Shown here piece by piece: positions 10,849 through 21,117 of a stretch of 64,000 bases of DNA. This DNA is from Chloranthus sessilifolius (lineage: Eukaryota; Streptophyta; Magnoliopsida; Chloranthales; Chloranthaceae): positions 9,313,501 to 9,377,500 of the forward strand of contig CM037596.1 in NCBI GenBank assembly GCA_021018995.1, given 5' to 3'. Positions within the stretch are counted from its first letter, which is position 1. Every line of letters begins with the position of its first letter. A program made the position numbers and the translations under genes. A model generated the notes under the pieces. That model was given only the letters and a program-made list of their open reading frames with translations, was not told where the DNA came from and made no database searches.

Positions 10849-11412
10849 TCAGCCACTCAATCTATTCTTAACCTTAGAAATAATCGGGTTCCATTTGGAG
10901 CTTTGTAGTTTACTGGTACCAATCGAAATACCCAAGTATTTAAAAGGGAGTTTGGCCTTAGAAAAATTCACGTCAGCAATCCAAAAGTTTAAGGTGAATT
11001 CGTCAACATTTAGCCCATATAAGTTAGATTTATCAAAAATCACACATTGACCAAAAACATCCTCGTAAATCTTAAGAAGGTTGCAAACCTGAGATATCTG
11101 ACTAGAATCTTCATTGTACATGATAAGAGAGTCATCCTCATATTGGAGAAGATTTACTCGAGAATCGCTCCTTGGGTTAGAGAACTCCGTAACTAAACCT
11201 TCAAAGTCGGCTTGCTGAAATAGGAGGGAAAGCCCTTCGCTCGCAATATTAAAGAGGTAAGGAGACAGAGGACATCCTTGTCTGAGGCCCCTTGAAGCTT
11301 CAAAAAATCCGTGCGTTTTTCTGTTTACAATGATGGAAAAATGGGCACTGGTAATGTAGCCATGGATCCAAGACCGCCATTTGTCGCAGAAGCCCATTTT
11401 TTTATCATCCAA
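10849..11412 (-). pseudogene. LINE A reverse transcriptase palm
   Basis: 187 codons. RGLRQGCPLSPYLF (RT motif 4) at residues 41-54, then the catalytic block LLQYEDDSLIM at about 88-98, then LPFKYLGISIGTSKLQSSKW. Related elements have F/YADD; here the residue before the two aspartates is Glu, so the site reads YEDD. The neighbouring ORF 11405-11587 lies in a shifted frame over the RT fingers (KALWSKWTGKKCM corresponds to the FLVKVDRKKVYD region), so an indel lies near 11410. Confidence 0.85.
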
Positions 11413-11793
11413 AGAAGATAATCCCGACTGACCTTATCATACACTTTTTTCCTGTCCACTTTGACCAGAGCGCCTTTCTGTTTGGAGATATGCATGGAGT
11501 AGAAATACTCTTGAGCGATAACGACAAGATGAAGAATTTGTTTGCCTTCGATAAAAGCACCTTGTAATTTTTAAATGACGGAGCCAATCACCTTTCGAAT
11601 TATGTTGATTAAGAATTTAACAATGATTTTATAAAGGCTAGTCACTAAGGAGATGGGTCTAAACCCTCTTTATTTCTGCAACTCCTTTCTCCTTTGGGAT
11701 CAGAGTAATAAAAGTGGTATTTATGGATTTGTGGATAAATCCATCCTCCCAAAACTTATTAACCACAGCAATTACAACATCTTTAATAGTATG

Positions 11794-12558
11794 TCAAAAT
11801 TTGTGGTAAAAACCAAAAGTGAAACCATCAAGTCCAGGTGCACGATCGACCTTGCAACACCCTTTATAGCACTGTACATGGATTTCTTCTTTAGAAAATG
11901 GGACTTCTAGGTGGTCGGCTTCAGAGGGATTGAGCTTTTTCGGATGGACATTATGGAGTCTGGGCCTATTGATATTAGTATCTTTGAACAGATTAGAGTA
12001 AAACTCAATGGTGATCTGAGCAATTTCCTCGTTTTTAGAGAAGAGAACACCATATTTGCATATCGAAGAGATAGTATTTATCCTTCTTCTATTGCTTGCA
12101 CAAGCGTGGAAAAAAGTGGTATTATGATCACCTTCTTTGAGCCACCACACACAAGCTTTTTGTCTATATTCCTTCTTTTCGGTGAGGATGATATTTTCGA
12201 AATCAGCTTTAAGTCTACCCCTTTTGATGATCTTGTCAGTAGTTAAGGCTCTCATTTCTTCCATCTTGTTAACAACTTTGATTTCGACAAGAAGGTTTAT
12301 TTATGCAGCCTTAGCATTGGTGGTTTTGATTCTGTTCAAATTGGAGATGACAATTTTTAACTTGCGGAGAATGGTTGAAGTGGAGTAGCTAGTGATAGAT
12401 GCTTCAGACCACCATTTGGGTACAAGATTGACGAAATCAAGGTTTTCAAGCCAGTGGTTGAAGAAACGGAATGGAGCAGGACCCCAATCTATGCCTTTTA
12501 AGTTGAAAAGAATGGGAGTGTGGTCGGATGTGACACGTGCGATGGCTTTGCAATCCAC
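11794..12558 (-). pseudogene. LINE A endonuclease end and pre-RT region
   Basis: Two in-register ORFs (12301-12558 and 11794-12264) separated by an in-frame stop. The first has VTSDHTPILFNL, the end of the APE-like endonuclease, and PFRFFNHWLENLDFVNLV. The second has CVWWLKEGDHNTTFFHACAS, LEVPFSKEEIH and APGLDGFTFGFYHKF, the run-in to the RT domain. The catalytic N-terminal endonuclease is missing. Confidence 0.85.
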
Positions 12559-12597
12559 TATGGGGTAGAGGGCATCATTTCAGATTATATTTCTAAA

Positions 12598-12628
12598 ATA
12601 AGGGTTGGTGCAATTGGAATGGGACTTT
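12598..12628 (+). mobile_element. SINE, left piece (tRNA-like head with A box)
   Basis: TGGTGCAATTGG at 12606-12617 fits a pol III A box. The piece is cut at the ACTTT target duplication (12624-12628) of the small LTR element; the rest continues at 30614. The joined A-to-B box distance, about 33 bases, is right for a tRNA-derived SINE. Confidence 0.55.
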
Positions 12629-12785
12629 TATTAGAGTGAACCTTATTTGATAGCTACCACACAATTATCTAAACCAATTGTTATAATCCTATTTATCTAA
12701 ACCAATTGTAATCACTCACTATTATATTTGTAAACTTATACACTTTTTTGTCAGAATACTGTAACGCAATATAAAGCAATGTAAT

Positions 12786-12786
<1 letters not shown>
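12629..12786 (+). repeat. 5' LTR of short element, left part
   Basis: Matches 30360-30520 closely (GATAGCTACCACAC versus GATAACTATCACAC, CCAATTGTTATAATC, CTGTAACGCAAT). It breaks off at AATGTAATC (12786), where LINE B is inserted, and resumes at 29427. Confidence 0.88.

Positions 12787-12787
<1 letters not shown>

Positions 12788-12822
<35 letters not shown>
12788..12822. repeat. (TA)n tract at LINE B 3' end
   Basis: About 35 bases of TA repeat sit exactly between the last LINE B sequence and its target duplication, where a poly(A) tail would be expected. It may be a microsatellite grown from the tail. Confidence 0.8.
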
Positions 12823-12825
<3 letters not shown>

Positions 12826-12847
12826 AAGAAGATTTCATTGATTAAAA

Positions 12848-13436
12848 CTAAGCAGTTCCAACATCAACAACTAGTGATGGAATATCTTCCACCCAAACAT
12901 GATCAATCTCAGGGCTCAAACTGAACTTTGATAAAATATCAGCGGCATAATTGGCTGATCTACGAACGGATATACATTGGATATGAGCAAAAGAAGATAA
13001 CAATTGCTTAATAGAATGAATAATCATGCCATTGAGAAAGAGATTTGTAGATACGTCATTTATACTCGTTATCACATTGGTAGCATCGCTTTCAAGAATG
13101 ATGTTATTCAACCCCAGTCTCTAGCCAATTTAACGCCTTTAAATGTAGCCCGCATCTCGACATGTTCTGCACTTTGAACACCTTTGATTTTTTGAACCAA
13201 GGACCCCACCAGTTTGGCATCCGAGTCCCTGATGATGATCCCAACTCCGACAACCTATGAAGGCGCCTCCCAAACACACTAGGTGGAGGTTGTATCCAAT
13301 TTGGCATATTTGCTACAATGGATGTGGACGCTACTTGTTTGTTTACCTCCAAAAACTCTGATAGATATTCCAATGCAAAATGGGTTATTTTATCAACTTC
13401 CTCCATTTTTTCTCCATGAATCGCCTTATTTCTCAC
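12848..13436 (-). pseudogene. LINE B RNase H domain
   Basis: ORFs 13104-13436 and 12848-13111 overlap in different frames. The second carries LESDATNVITSIND and RSANYAADILSKFS, the end of the plant-LINE RNase H (RVT_3-like) domain. The first carries NWIQPPPS and a damaged core. It would degrade RNA in the RNA-DNA hybrid. At least one frameshift lies near 13110. Confidence 0.75.
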
Positions 13437-14422
13437 CCCCCATATCCCCCAAGCTATCGTGAAAAAAGAGTTAAGTTGCTTTGTTCTGTGGTTAGCAATA
13501 AATCGCTCTACCCACCCAATAAAGTCATGGTTGCTTGATAGGTATACCCTTCCACCAAGAGAGCAAAGAAGCCATACTCTCGCTGCTCTGTCGCAATCTC
13601 ATAGTGCATGCATGATGTTTTCCGGATTCGTTCCATAGATTTCACATCTTTCGTCTATTTCTTGGAGTTTAACCTTTAGATTTCTACATACTGGAAGAAT
13701 GTTCGTGCATGCCAGTCATGTGAAGGATTTGGCTTTGTTGGGCATTTTACACTGCCAAATCTTCTTTCAAATTTTGCTTTGTGATGTATTGCTTGAGCTT
13801 AGTTGAGAAAATTGGTCATGATACGCCACATGATACTCCAACTTCACTGAGATATCTCCGTTGTTTGAGAATGCCCATGCTTTTTGGGCACAAGTAGGAG
13901 TTGCCGATAACAAGATTTGGAAAATAGAATCTGCATCTTTCATGAAAACAAAGTTCAGATGAGGTCTTCATTCCATGCAAAGTTATGTTGGTTGATTAAT
14001 TCAGATACCCATGTAGGAGCATTGGTTGGTTTTGGAGTAGAAACCTTGAAAGTGGAGGGTCTTGGGACCCATTTGTCCTCCCAAATGTCTATACTAGTAC
14101 CCGATCCAACACACCAAATAAGACAACCTTCCATCACACTTCGACCCCAGAGAATGCTCTGCCATGTATAAGAAGAATTGACGCCTTCTTTGCCCCTCAG
14201 AATTTTGAATGAGGATAGTATTTTGCTCAGAATTTTGAATGAGGATAGTATTTTGCTTTTAGCATTTGCCACAAGGGAATGATGATAGTTTTCAAGTCGC
14301 CAACAGTGTTTTGGAAGCATAGCCTTATTAACACATTCCAATTTGCGAAAGCCCAATCCTCCACTTGCCTTGGACTCACATAGCTTACTCCAAGCACAGT
14401 TAATCCTGCCTTCCTTTTTATA
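13437..14422 (-). pseudogene. LINE B post-RT region
   Basis: The best piece is ORF 13955-14356, with GFRKLECVNKAMLPKHCWRL, the conserved block after plant L1 RT, then WQSILWGRSVMEGCLIWCVG and IWEDKWVPRPS. A 26-base direct repeat (around 14199 and 14225) duplicates SFKILSKILSSFKIL. The rest down to 13437 is the zf-RVT-like Cys/His region, heavily mutated and without a clean frame. Confidence 0.7.
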
Positions 14423-15690
14423 CTATCCCCACCAGAATTTTGCTACTATACTATTCAATTGTTGAAGAAAGGACTTCAGGAGTTTGAAACAGCTCATTGT
14501 GTAGGTAGGAATTGATTGCACCATCGATTTGATTAGAATTTCTTTGCCGGCTTTGGACAGTAATTTATCCTTCCACCCTTGCATATTCTTTTGTACCCTT
14601 TCTTTAATACTCTCAAAAGTTCTTGATTTCACCCTACTAATTACACGAGGGAGGCCGAGGTATTTCTCATGGTTTGAGACCTCCCTAATGTTGAGAAGAT
14701 GTTTGATATTATCTCGGGTGTGGTTGGTTACATTCCTACTGAAAGCTATGACAAATTTTTGAAAGTTGCTTTTTTGCCCTTATGCATGTTCATAGAGTGT
14801 CATGATGTTGATAACCTCTTGAATTTCTTTCTCATCCACATGAGTGTAGTTGATACTTTCATCTGCAAAACATAAGTGAGACACACAAGGGGCTCCCCTA
14901 CAAATTTTGATTCCCGATATTAGACCGTCCTAAACATGTTTGGTTATTAAAGAAGAGAAGATATCGACACAAATGATCAAAAGGTACAGTGATAAAGGGT
15001 CCCTTTGCCTAATCCCTCTGCTTGGTGTTACATCCCAACCACACACCTGTTGATAAGGAAAGAGTAAGATCATGGATCATAATTTCAACCGAAATTTCAG
15101 CCGAAATTTTAACCGAAATTATTGGTTTCGGTCCCCACCGAAATGATAATATGGGAAAAATTGAAATGAAACCCAAAATTTTGATCCTTGAGTAAGATAC
15201 AGAATTGATACAACCTCTTATAAGACGAACCCATTTTGGATCAAAACCTGGCCTATCGTTAAAAGGAGTTTTTCAATAAAGGCCCATTCGACCCAATCGT
15301 AGGCCTTGCTCATATCTAACTTCAAAGCGCAATCCCCCTTTTTGCCTTTCCTTTTATGTTTTAGAATGATGGTGGGTAATTTCAAAAGCGACAAGAACAT
15401 TATCGGTAATATAGCAAATTTTGATGAAGGCACTTTGAGATTTAGAAATTAAAGACGGTAGGATTTTTTTAAGCCTATTAGCTAGTGCTTTGGCAATAAC
15501 CTTCTAGCTCACATTACACAAGCTAATAGGCCTAAATTCAATCATGGACTTTGGACTTTTGACTTTAGGAATAAACACAATATTGGTTTTGTTGATGGAA
15601 TTGAGGGACATACAGTCATTTAAATAAGTAAAATTGGATTTTATAACATTTTCTCCAGCAATGTGCCAATATTTTTGATAGAATAGAGGG
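14423..15690 (-). pseudogene. LINE B reverse transcriptase
   Basis: Segments from the right: SMPPLFYQKYWHIAGE and INKTNIVFIPKVKSP (15504-15690), CALKLDMSKAYDWVEWAFIE (15218-15433), a degraded palm around 14860-15000 where the active site reads CFADESI instead of FADD, and VKSRTFESIKERVQKNMQGW then AGKEILIKSMVQSIPTYTMS (14423-14632). An inverted-repeat insertion at 15071-15189 interrupts the palm. Multiple stops and frameshifts. Confidence 0.82.
15071..15189. mobile_element. family A inverted-repeat element (MITE-like), copy 1
   Basis: 119 bp inside LINE B, flanked by a perfect 9-bp direct repeat GAGTAAGAT (15062-15070 and 15190-15198). The ends are inverted repeats (CATGGATCATAATTTC against AAGGATCAAAATTTTGGG read from the other side). 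The body is rich in CCGAAATTT. A 9-bp target duplication suits Mutator-like transposition. Confidence 0.75.
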
Positions 15691-16282
15691 GGCATACTGT
15701 AATACCTCAAAAAATCACGTTAAACAGTGACCTCGGGATCTGTTCCCGATTGGTCACAGGTTTGACCAATTAGGAGTCCAATGGTTAGCATAGAGTGTGA
15801 TGAATGGATGAGATGTAATAGTTGACTGACTGCGTGGTGCGTGATGTGAATATGAAGTCGCATACACCTATCGCGGTGTATGTGCTCAACACACAAGTGA
15901 GGAAAGAGATAAAAGGGTTTAATAACCCTAAAATCTGTATTTGGTTGTTGAGAGAGGAGTAAAGAAGAGAGAGAGAAGAGTAAAGAGGTTGAGCAAGAGT
16001 TATTGTGAGTGATTGGAAGGGAGATTCTAGCATTAAAGAGACCGATTCGACGCGGAGAATCCGTTCAAGCCAAAGCTGGAACCCTAGCCTTTCCAACCAT
16101 TGATTTGAAATCAATTTGAGATTTATTGAAGGTAAGATTTTATAGTTTAAAATGCATGGATTAAGGGGTTAAATTGTAGTTAGAATTGGTGTAAAATGTG
16201 GGATAAGAGCTTGGAGAAATGGAGGAAAAAATTAAGGAAAGAGATTGAGAAGAACAGCCAAAAGGGGGCTGAATCTGGCAAT

Positions 16283-16690
16283 TTCGATTAATCGAAATTG
16301 GCCAAGAAGTTGAAAAGTCACAGGACCCCGATCTCGATTAATCGAATTCAGTTTCGATTAATCGACCTTGGATCTCGATTAATCGATTTAAGAATTGATT
16401 AATCGACTGGGAGCCTACAGTGGACTCCAGTGAAGAAAAGAAATGGGCTTGATGAAATCGACTAATCGAAATAAAGATTCGATTAATCGATTTGTAATTT
16501 CGATTAATCGATTTGGGATCGATTAATCGATTTTGGAAACTCGATTACTCGAATTGAGAATCGACTTGATAGAGCAGAGAATTTCGATTAATCGAATTGG
16601 GTTTCGATTAATCGAATGGAAATCTCGATTAATAGATTTGAGATTCGATTAATCGATATTGACTTTTGATTAATCGATTAATCGACTGGG
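16283..16690. repeat. TCGATTAATCGA palindrome array in 5' LTR
   Basis: About 15 copies of the 12-bp palindrome TCGATTAATCGA or one- to two-base variants, in groups of three to five, with spacers of 7-10 bases, so starts step by 19-22 bp, mostly 20-21. Groups are separated by 45-70 bases of other sequence. The 3' LTR holds the same array with one extra unit near 26857. Confidence 0.88.
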
Positions 16691-17010
16691 CCAGTTTATG
16701 TTGACTTCTGAGTTTGACTTTGAGATTCTTGGGGGGTCTTGGACCTCCTTTATTGCATCCTTAGTGATGTGTTTCACATGTTATGTGGTACCATAGGTGG
16801 TACGTGTGAGCAAGTGCACAAGGAGCCACGTGGGACCTTGATGGGTTGATCAAACGAAGACTTGAGGTAGGGAACTCCTTGAACATGTACCTTATTTTAC
16901 AAGAGCATGTATATAGTGATATAGATTTGAAATTCCAAATGTTTTATTGCTTAAAGAGTTGGGAAAAGTGTATGTGTGTGTGTGATATAAATAAAAGTAA
17001 TCATAATGAG

Positions 17011-17404
17011 TCATCCCCAGGGGATGAAGAAGTAAAGAGATTAGAGCATCAAGTGTGATACAAGTGAATGGATACATCCCAGGGATGTATCCACGATTGA
17101 ATCATGTTTGATAGGGCCTAACTGATATAAGATAGCACATTTACACGGTGAATAACTATATGTAAGGCACCGATATTTTTGTTATTTGAGGTTTGATAGG
17201 GTACCCCACCGACGTGGCGGGATATCCACGACTAACACGGCAGGATATCCGTGACCGATACGGCGGTGAAACCGTAGGCTAGTGCGGAGGCTTATCCGTA
17301 CACAGTAAGCACACCCCAGGGGTGTTGATTTGAGACAAGTGAAACCCCGCCACCAATCCCCAGGGGAAAGGGGCTTGGGTACTATTTGTATTCCCAGGGA
17401 ATAC
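17011..17404. promoter_or_regulatory. five CCCAGGG-centred palindromes in Tekay LTR
   Basis: TCATCCCCAGGGGATGA (17011-17027), a 23-base perfect palindrome about its central A at 17070-17092, ACACCCCAGGGGTGT (17311-17325), TCCCCAGGGGA (17357-17367) and GTATTCCCAGGGAATAC (17388-17404). Arms differ between sites but stay self-complementary. A one-base centre is too tight for an RNA loop without opening pairs, so symmetric protein sites are likelier than hairpins. Confidence 0.55.
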
Positions 17405-18175
17405 GTTAAAAGTGTCTATATAGATGACGATGATGGGTATCTCATCGGGGCTCGATGCTATATTGCTCGGGGATTACTTAAGTTGAAAGTTTAAGTTTTG
17501 CTTTAGGCCTTTTCAGCATCATTCATGAATAAATAAAAGACATGAGTAAACTACCAGTAAAATGTAATGATTTTTAACTGTTTTCATCCGTAATTGCATA
17601 GACACATCATGCATGGCATATCATGGAATATATGTGAGTAATAATTTATATGTTCAACTGTGTTTTGTTCCCTATTGAGCTAGGATGTAGCTCACCCTAT
17701 AGACTATATGTCGCAGGTCCACTACTAGCAGTTGTCGAGGCTTCAGGAGACGCTGACCCCGGTGAGTCGGACCTTGCGGCCGGTGAAGAGTTGGAGCCAC
17801 CTCCTGAGGACTTCTTCTAGAGGACTCTGTTGTGCCACTTTGAGGGTTTTTGGGGAGATTTTGTACGGCTTGGTATGTCAAGCCTTGTTTGATTAAACAA
17901 TGTACATGTATAAATTGAGATTTATTCTTTTGGGGCGAACCATCCGTGATGAATTGCTATCGTCGATGGTTCGGATCGGTTCTCCATTCATGCAGAGGCA
18001 TGAGGGTAGAACTGTCTTTTGAGAAATGCTTTTATATAGATTTAAATTTCGCAGCTTCATTTACTATTTCATTTTTGCTTGATATGCCAATGTTCCGTGC
18101 TTAGGAAAGGGGCACGGTCAAGATGATCATGCTGATGGCACGAGTTTCGGGGTGTCGAAATCTGGGCTGTCACAG

Positions 18176-18189
18176 TTGGTATCAAAGCC
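18176..18189 (+). other. primer-binding site, initiator tRNA-Met type
   Basis: TTGGTATCAAAGCC, one base from the common TTGGTATCAGAGCC, one base after the 5' LTR end. Confidence 0.85.
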
Positions 18190-18266
18190 ATTTCTTTTAG
18201 CAATTCTGACAATCGTTCTTTTTGGTCATAACATAGGGGCTTCTGCTAACGAAACTTTAGTTTCAA

Positions 18267-19651
18267 ATGCAGCCGCAAATGTCATCTAGAGGAACAGGCC
18301 GACCAAGGGGAGGCCAATAGAGGAGTCTACGTAGTGGAGATGATTACATCTCTCCTACTAATAGAGTGCCTTTAGGAGTCCGAGGCCCGTGGGCGTGAGT
18401 AGTAGACAGCATGATGAAGGGGATCGAGATCGTCAGGATCAAGATCTAGGAGAACAAGAGAGAGTGAGAGAAAGACAGGAAGATAGAGAGGAGCGACAAA
18501 GGATGATGCACACTATGGAGACTATGGCAGCTGCCATGGCACAACAAGTCGCATCCTTTGCAGCTCATGCATCAAGAGAACAGCAGCCACCTACACCACA
18601 TGTAGGACCTGCGCTACCTGTGCCCTCATCCTTTACAGAGTTTAGGAGGATGAGACCTCCTTCATTTTCTGGGCAGGCAGACACCATGGCCGCTGAGAAC
18701 TGGCTTATGGAGATGAAGAAAGTCTTTAGCGTGCTGACATGCACGGAAGATGAGAGTGTGAGATGGGCAGCTTATATGTTGGATGGGGAGGCTGGGCCTT
18801 GGTGAAAGTCCGTGATACGGACTCAGGCTCAGGAGACCCCAGAGTTGCCTTGGACTTGGGAGGAGTTTGTTGAGGAGTTCAACAAACAATATTTTTCGGA
18901 AGTGGTGAGGAACCAGCTTGAGATACAATTTCTACAGTTAGTGCAAGGGAGAATGACATTGAGAGAGTATGGGGTGGAGTTTCTACGACTTGCCCGTTTT
19001 GCTCCGGATTACGTTGCTACCGACGTGATAAAATCCAAGAGGTTTTAGCAAGGTTTGAAGCCTAAGGTGAGGGGAGGCGTAGCTCCATTTCAGCTGAGGA
19101 CCTATGAAGAGGTCATGAGTAAAGCATTGGTCGTGGAAGAAGAGAATACGAATAGATATAGACAGAGGGAGCAGCAGAGAGGAGGAAATGAATAGGGAAG
19201 GACGGGGAACTACGAACCGGTGAACAAAAAGTCAAGGTTCGTGGCCCAAAATCAGAGACCACAATTTTAAGGAGGTTTCGGAAGGCCGGCGCAACAACAA
19301 CACCAACAGAGATTTCCACTACTTGCGTCGGGGAGACCTTTACGCTATGAGAGCCCTGCCATGTCTACTGGCGCTACTATCACACAGGGTTCTCGTAATG
19401 TTTCTTCTGCACCTCGGGAGACTTGCGCAAAGTGTGGAAAGCCTCATAGAACAGTGGATTACAGAGCGGGAACTAGGGGTTGTTTCCGATGTGGCAAGGT
19501 GGGCCACTTGATCCAGGATTGCCCGGGCGGATAAAGAAAGCGGTTTGATTCGCGACACCACGACCCATTCAAGCAAGGAAACCGATCGTTCAGGGGAGAG
19601 CTTATGCAGTTAATGCTCAGGAAGCAGGAAACGTGCATGACGTCATCCAAG
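18267..19651 (+). pseudogene. Tekay gag
   Basis: A probable start at ATG 18267 (MQPQMSSRGTGRPRGG) leads after a stop and frameshift into the main frame from about 18389. That frame carries a charged coiled-coil-like N-part, PPSFSGQADTMAAENWLMEM, WTWEEFVEEFNKQYF and GRMTLREYGVEFLRLARFAP (gag domain), then the CCHC knuckle GCFRCGKVGHLIQDC at about 19478-19522. In-frame stops fall at 18803 (TGA), 19046 (TAG), 19193 (TAG), 19268 (TAA) and 19532 (TAA). A one-base shift near 19540-19590 moves the reading to GRAYAVNAQEAGNVHDVIQ, which runs to the putative splice donor. Confidence 0.85.
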
Positions 19652-19818
19652 GTGAGACTCTTTTAAATTAAAGAAATTTCCATTTCATTAAAATTTTAGA
19701 TAGAGAAAGTGCATGCATTAGGATTTGTATAGATTCTTTTTCACAATACTAAATTTATATGTGAATTAGGGGTGTAAATTGATGTGTAAATTATTATATG
19801 TATGTATGTATATTATAG
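19652..19818 (+). other. putative intron between gag and protease
   Basis: Starts GTGAGA after CAAG and ends TTATAG before GTACTT. It is AT-rich and 167 bp long. Joining its flanks gives codons for DVIQ-G-TLTIYEKG, the continuity expected between gag and protease in chromoviruses; unspliced, the frame stops within a few codons. An AT-rich insertion with chance GT-AG ends is the alternative. Confidence 0.6.
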
Positions 19819-20222
19819 GTACTTTAACTATATATGAAAAAGGATGCTTCGTTGGTTATGACACTAGAGTGTTGATAGACCCAGGGTCTACCCACTCATT
19901 CGTCACTCCATGTTTCGCCAAGAGGATGAAGATTGTTCCAGAGGCGTTGGACTTCATCTTATCTGTGTCTATTCCAACTGGAGAGTTAGTGGACACGGAG
20001 TTAGCTTACAAATCCATCATTGTAGCAGTTCGAGACCTAGAGGTGCATGAATTGGAAGCGAAGTTGATACTGTTAGACATGCAAGGGTTTGATGTAATCC
20101 TTGGCATGGACTGGTTGGCGCAGCACTATGCAACCGTCGATTGCAAAAATAAGGTAGTCATTTTCAGACCCAACACAAGAAGATCATTTCGGTTTCAAGG
20201 AGTGAGGTCGTCATACATGCTA
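19819..20222 (+). pseudogene. Tekay protease
   Basis: Aspartic protease with catalytic LIDPGSTHSFVTP and the downstream FDVILGMDWLAQHYATVDC. The frame continues from gag across the putative intron. It ends at a stop at 20223, where a shift of one base is needed to enter the RT frame (the linker [14 protein letters not shown] is in the next frame). Confidence 0.88.
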
Positions 20223-20229
20223 TGATCTC

Positions 20230-21117
20230 GTGATGGTGAAAATGATCAGAAAGGGTTGCAGTGGATACTTGGCTTTCTTAAAGGAGGACAAGGAAGAAAA
20301 GAATGTCATTTCTGAGATAGCAGTTGTGCGAGACTTCGCCGACGTGTTTCCGGAAGAATTGCCTGGATTATCTCCAGAAAGAGAAGTAGAATTCGCCATC
20401 GACTTAGCACTAGGAACGGAGCCTATTTCAAAAGCGCCATATCGAATGGCTCCTGCTGAGTTAAAGGAGTTAAAGGAACAACCACAAGAGCTTATGAACA
20501 AGGGGTTTGTTAGACCGAGCGTGTCTCCATGGGGAGCACCGGTCTTTTTTGTCAAGAAGAAAGATGGGTCAATGCGGCTATGCATTGACTATCGACAGTT
20601 AAACAAACTCACCGTGAAGAACCGCTACCCTTTGCCTAGAATTGACGATTTGTTCGATCAACTGCAAGGAGCAAGGTATTTTTCCAAGATCGATCTGAGA
20701 TCTGGATACCATCAGTTGCGAGTCAAAGCAGAAGACATCCAGGAGACAGCTTTTAGGACACGGTATGGACACTATGAATTCCTTGTGATGCCGTTTGGGT
20801 TGACGAATGCTCCGACGTCATTTATGGATCTGATGAACCGAGTGTTTAAACCACACTTGGGCTCCTGCGTCGTAGTGTTCGTTGATGATATATTGATATA
20901 CTCCAAATCCAAGACGGAACACGAAGAACATTTGAGGATTGATCTACAGACGCTACATGGACACCAATTGTATGCCAAACTCAGTAAATGTGAGTTTTGG
21001 TTGGAAGAGGTTAGCTTTTTGGGACATGTTGTCTCAAAGCATAGTGTCACTGTAGATCCAGCAAAGATAGAAGCAGTGGTTAAATGGGAGCAACCAAAGA
21101 CGGTGACCGATGTCTGA
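20230..21117 (+). pseudogene. Tekay reverse transcriptase
   Basis: 295 codons. [12 protein letters not shown] and [14 protein letters not shown] lead into [58 protein letters not shown], and catalytic [13 protein letters not shown] with Asp-Asp at residues 219-220 (20884-20889). Copies element RNA into DNA. It stops at TGA 21115-21117 in [17 protein letters not shown], where related proteins have Arg (CGA to TGA). Confidence 0.92.

Larger units (their letters stand above)
10680..12597 (-). mobile_element. LINE A: truncated L1-like non-LTR retrotransposon
   Basis: Minus-strand remnants in the order end of endonuclease, RT fingers, RT palm, post-RT region. Most pieces share one frame (12558, 12264, 11412 and 10839 are all in register), broken by stops near 12300, 11792 and 10849. 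One is a Trp codon turned to TGA in the RLSG-W-KNKLISKGG motif. The 3' part is missing where it meets the Athila LTR; the 5' end stops near 12597. Confidence 0.85.
15698..18174 (+). repeat. Tekay 5' LTR
   Basis: Begins TGTAATACCTC and ends GGGCTGTCACA. Holds a palindrome array (16283-16690), five CCCAGGG-centred palindromes (17011-17404) and a candidate TATA (GTATAAATT near 17908). A 109-codon minus-strand ORF (15785-16114) recurs in the other LTR but has no coding features. Confidence 0.93.

Noticed and set aside
12598-12628. A functional tRNA gene
   Set aside because: A and B box-like words are present but the cloverleaf is not intact and the tail is that of a SINE.
15785-16114. 109-codon minus-strand ORF present in both Tekay LTRs (also 26337-26666)
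   Set aside because: Antisense to the LTR, no domain, and kept only because the two LTRs are nearly identical.
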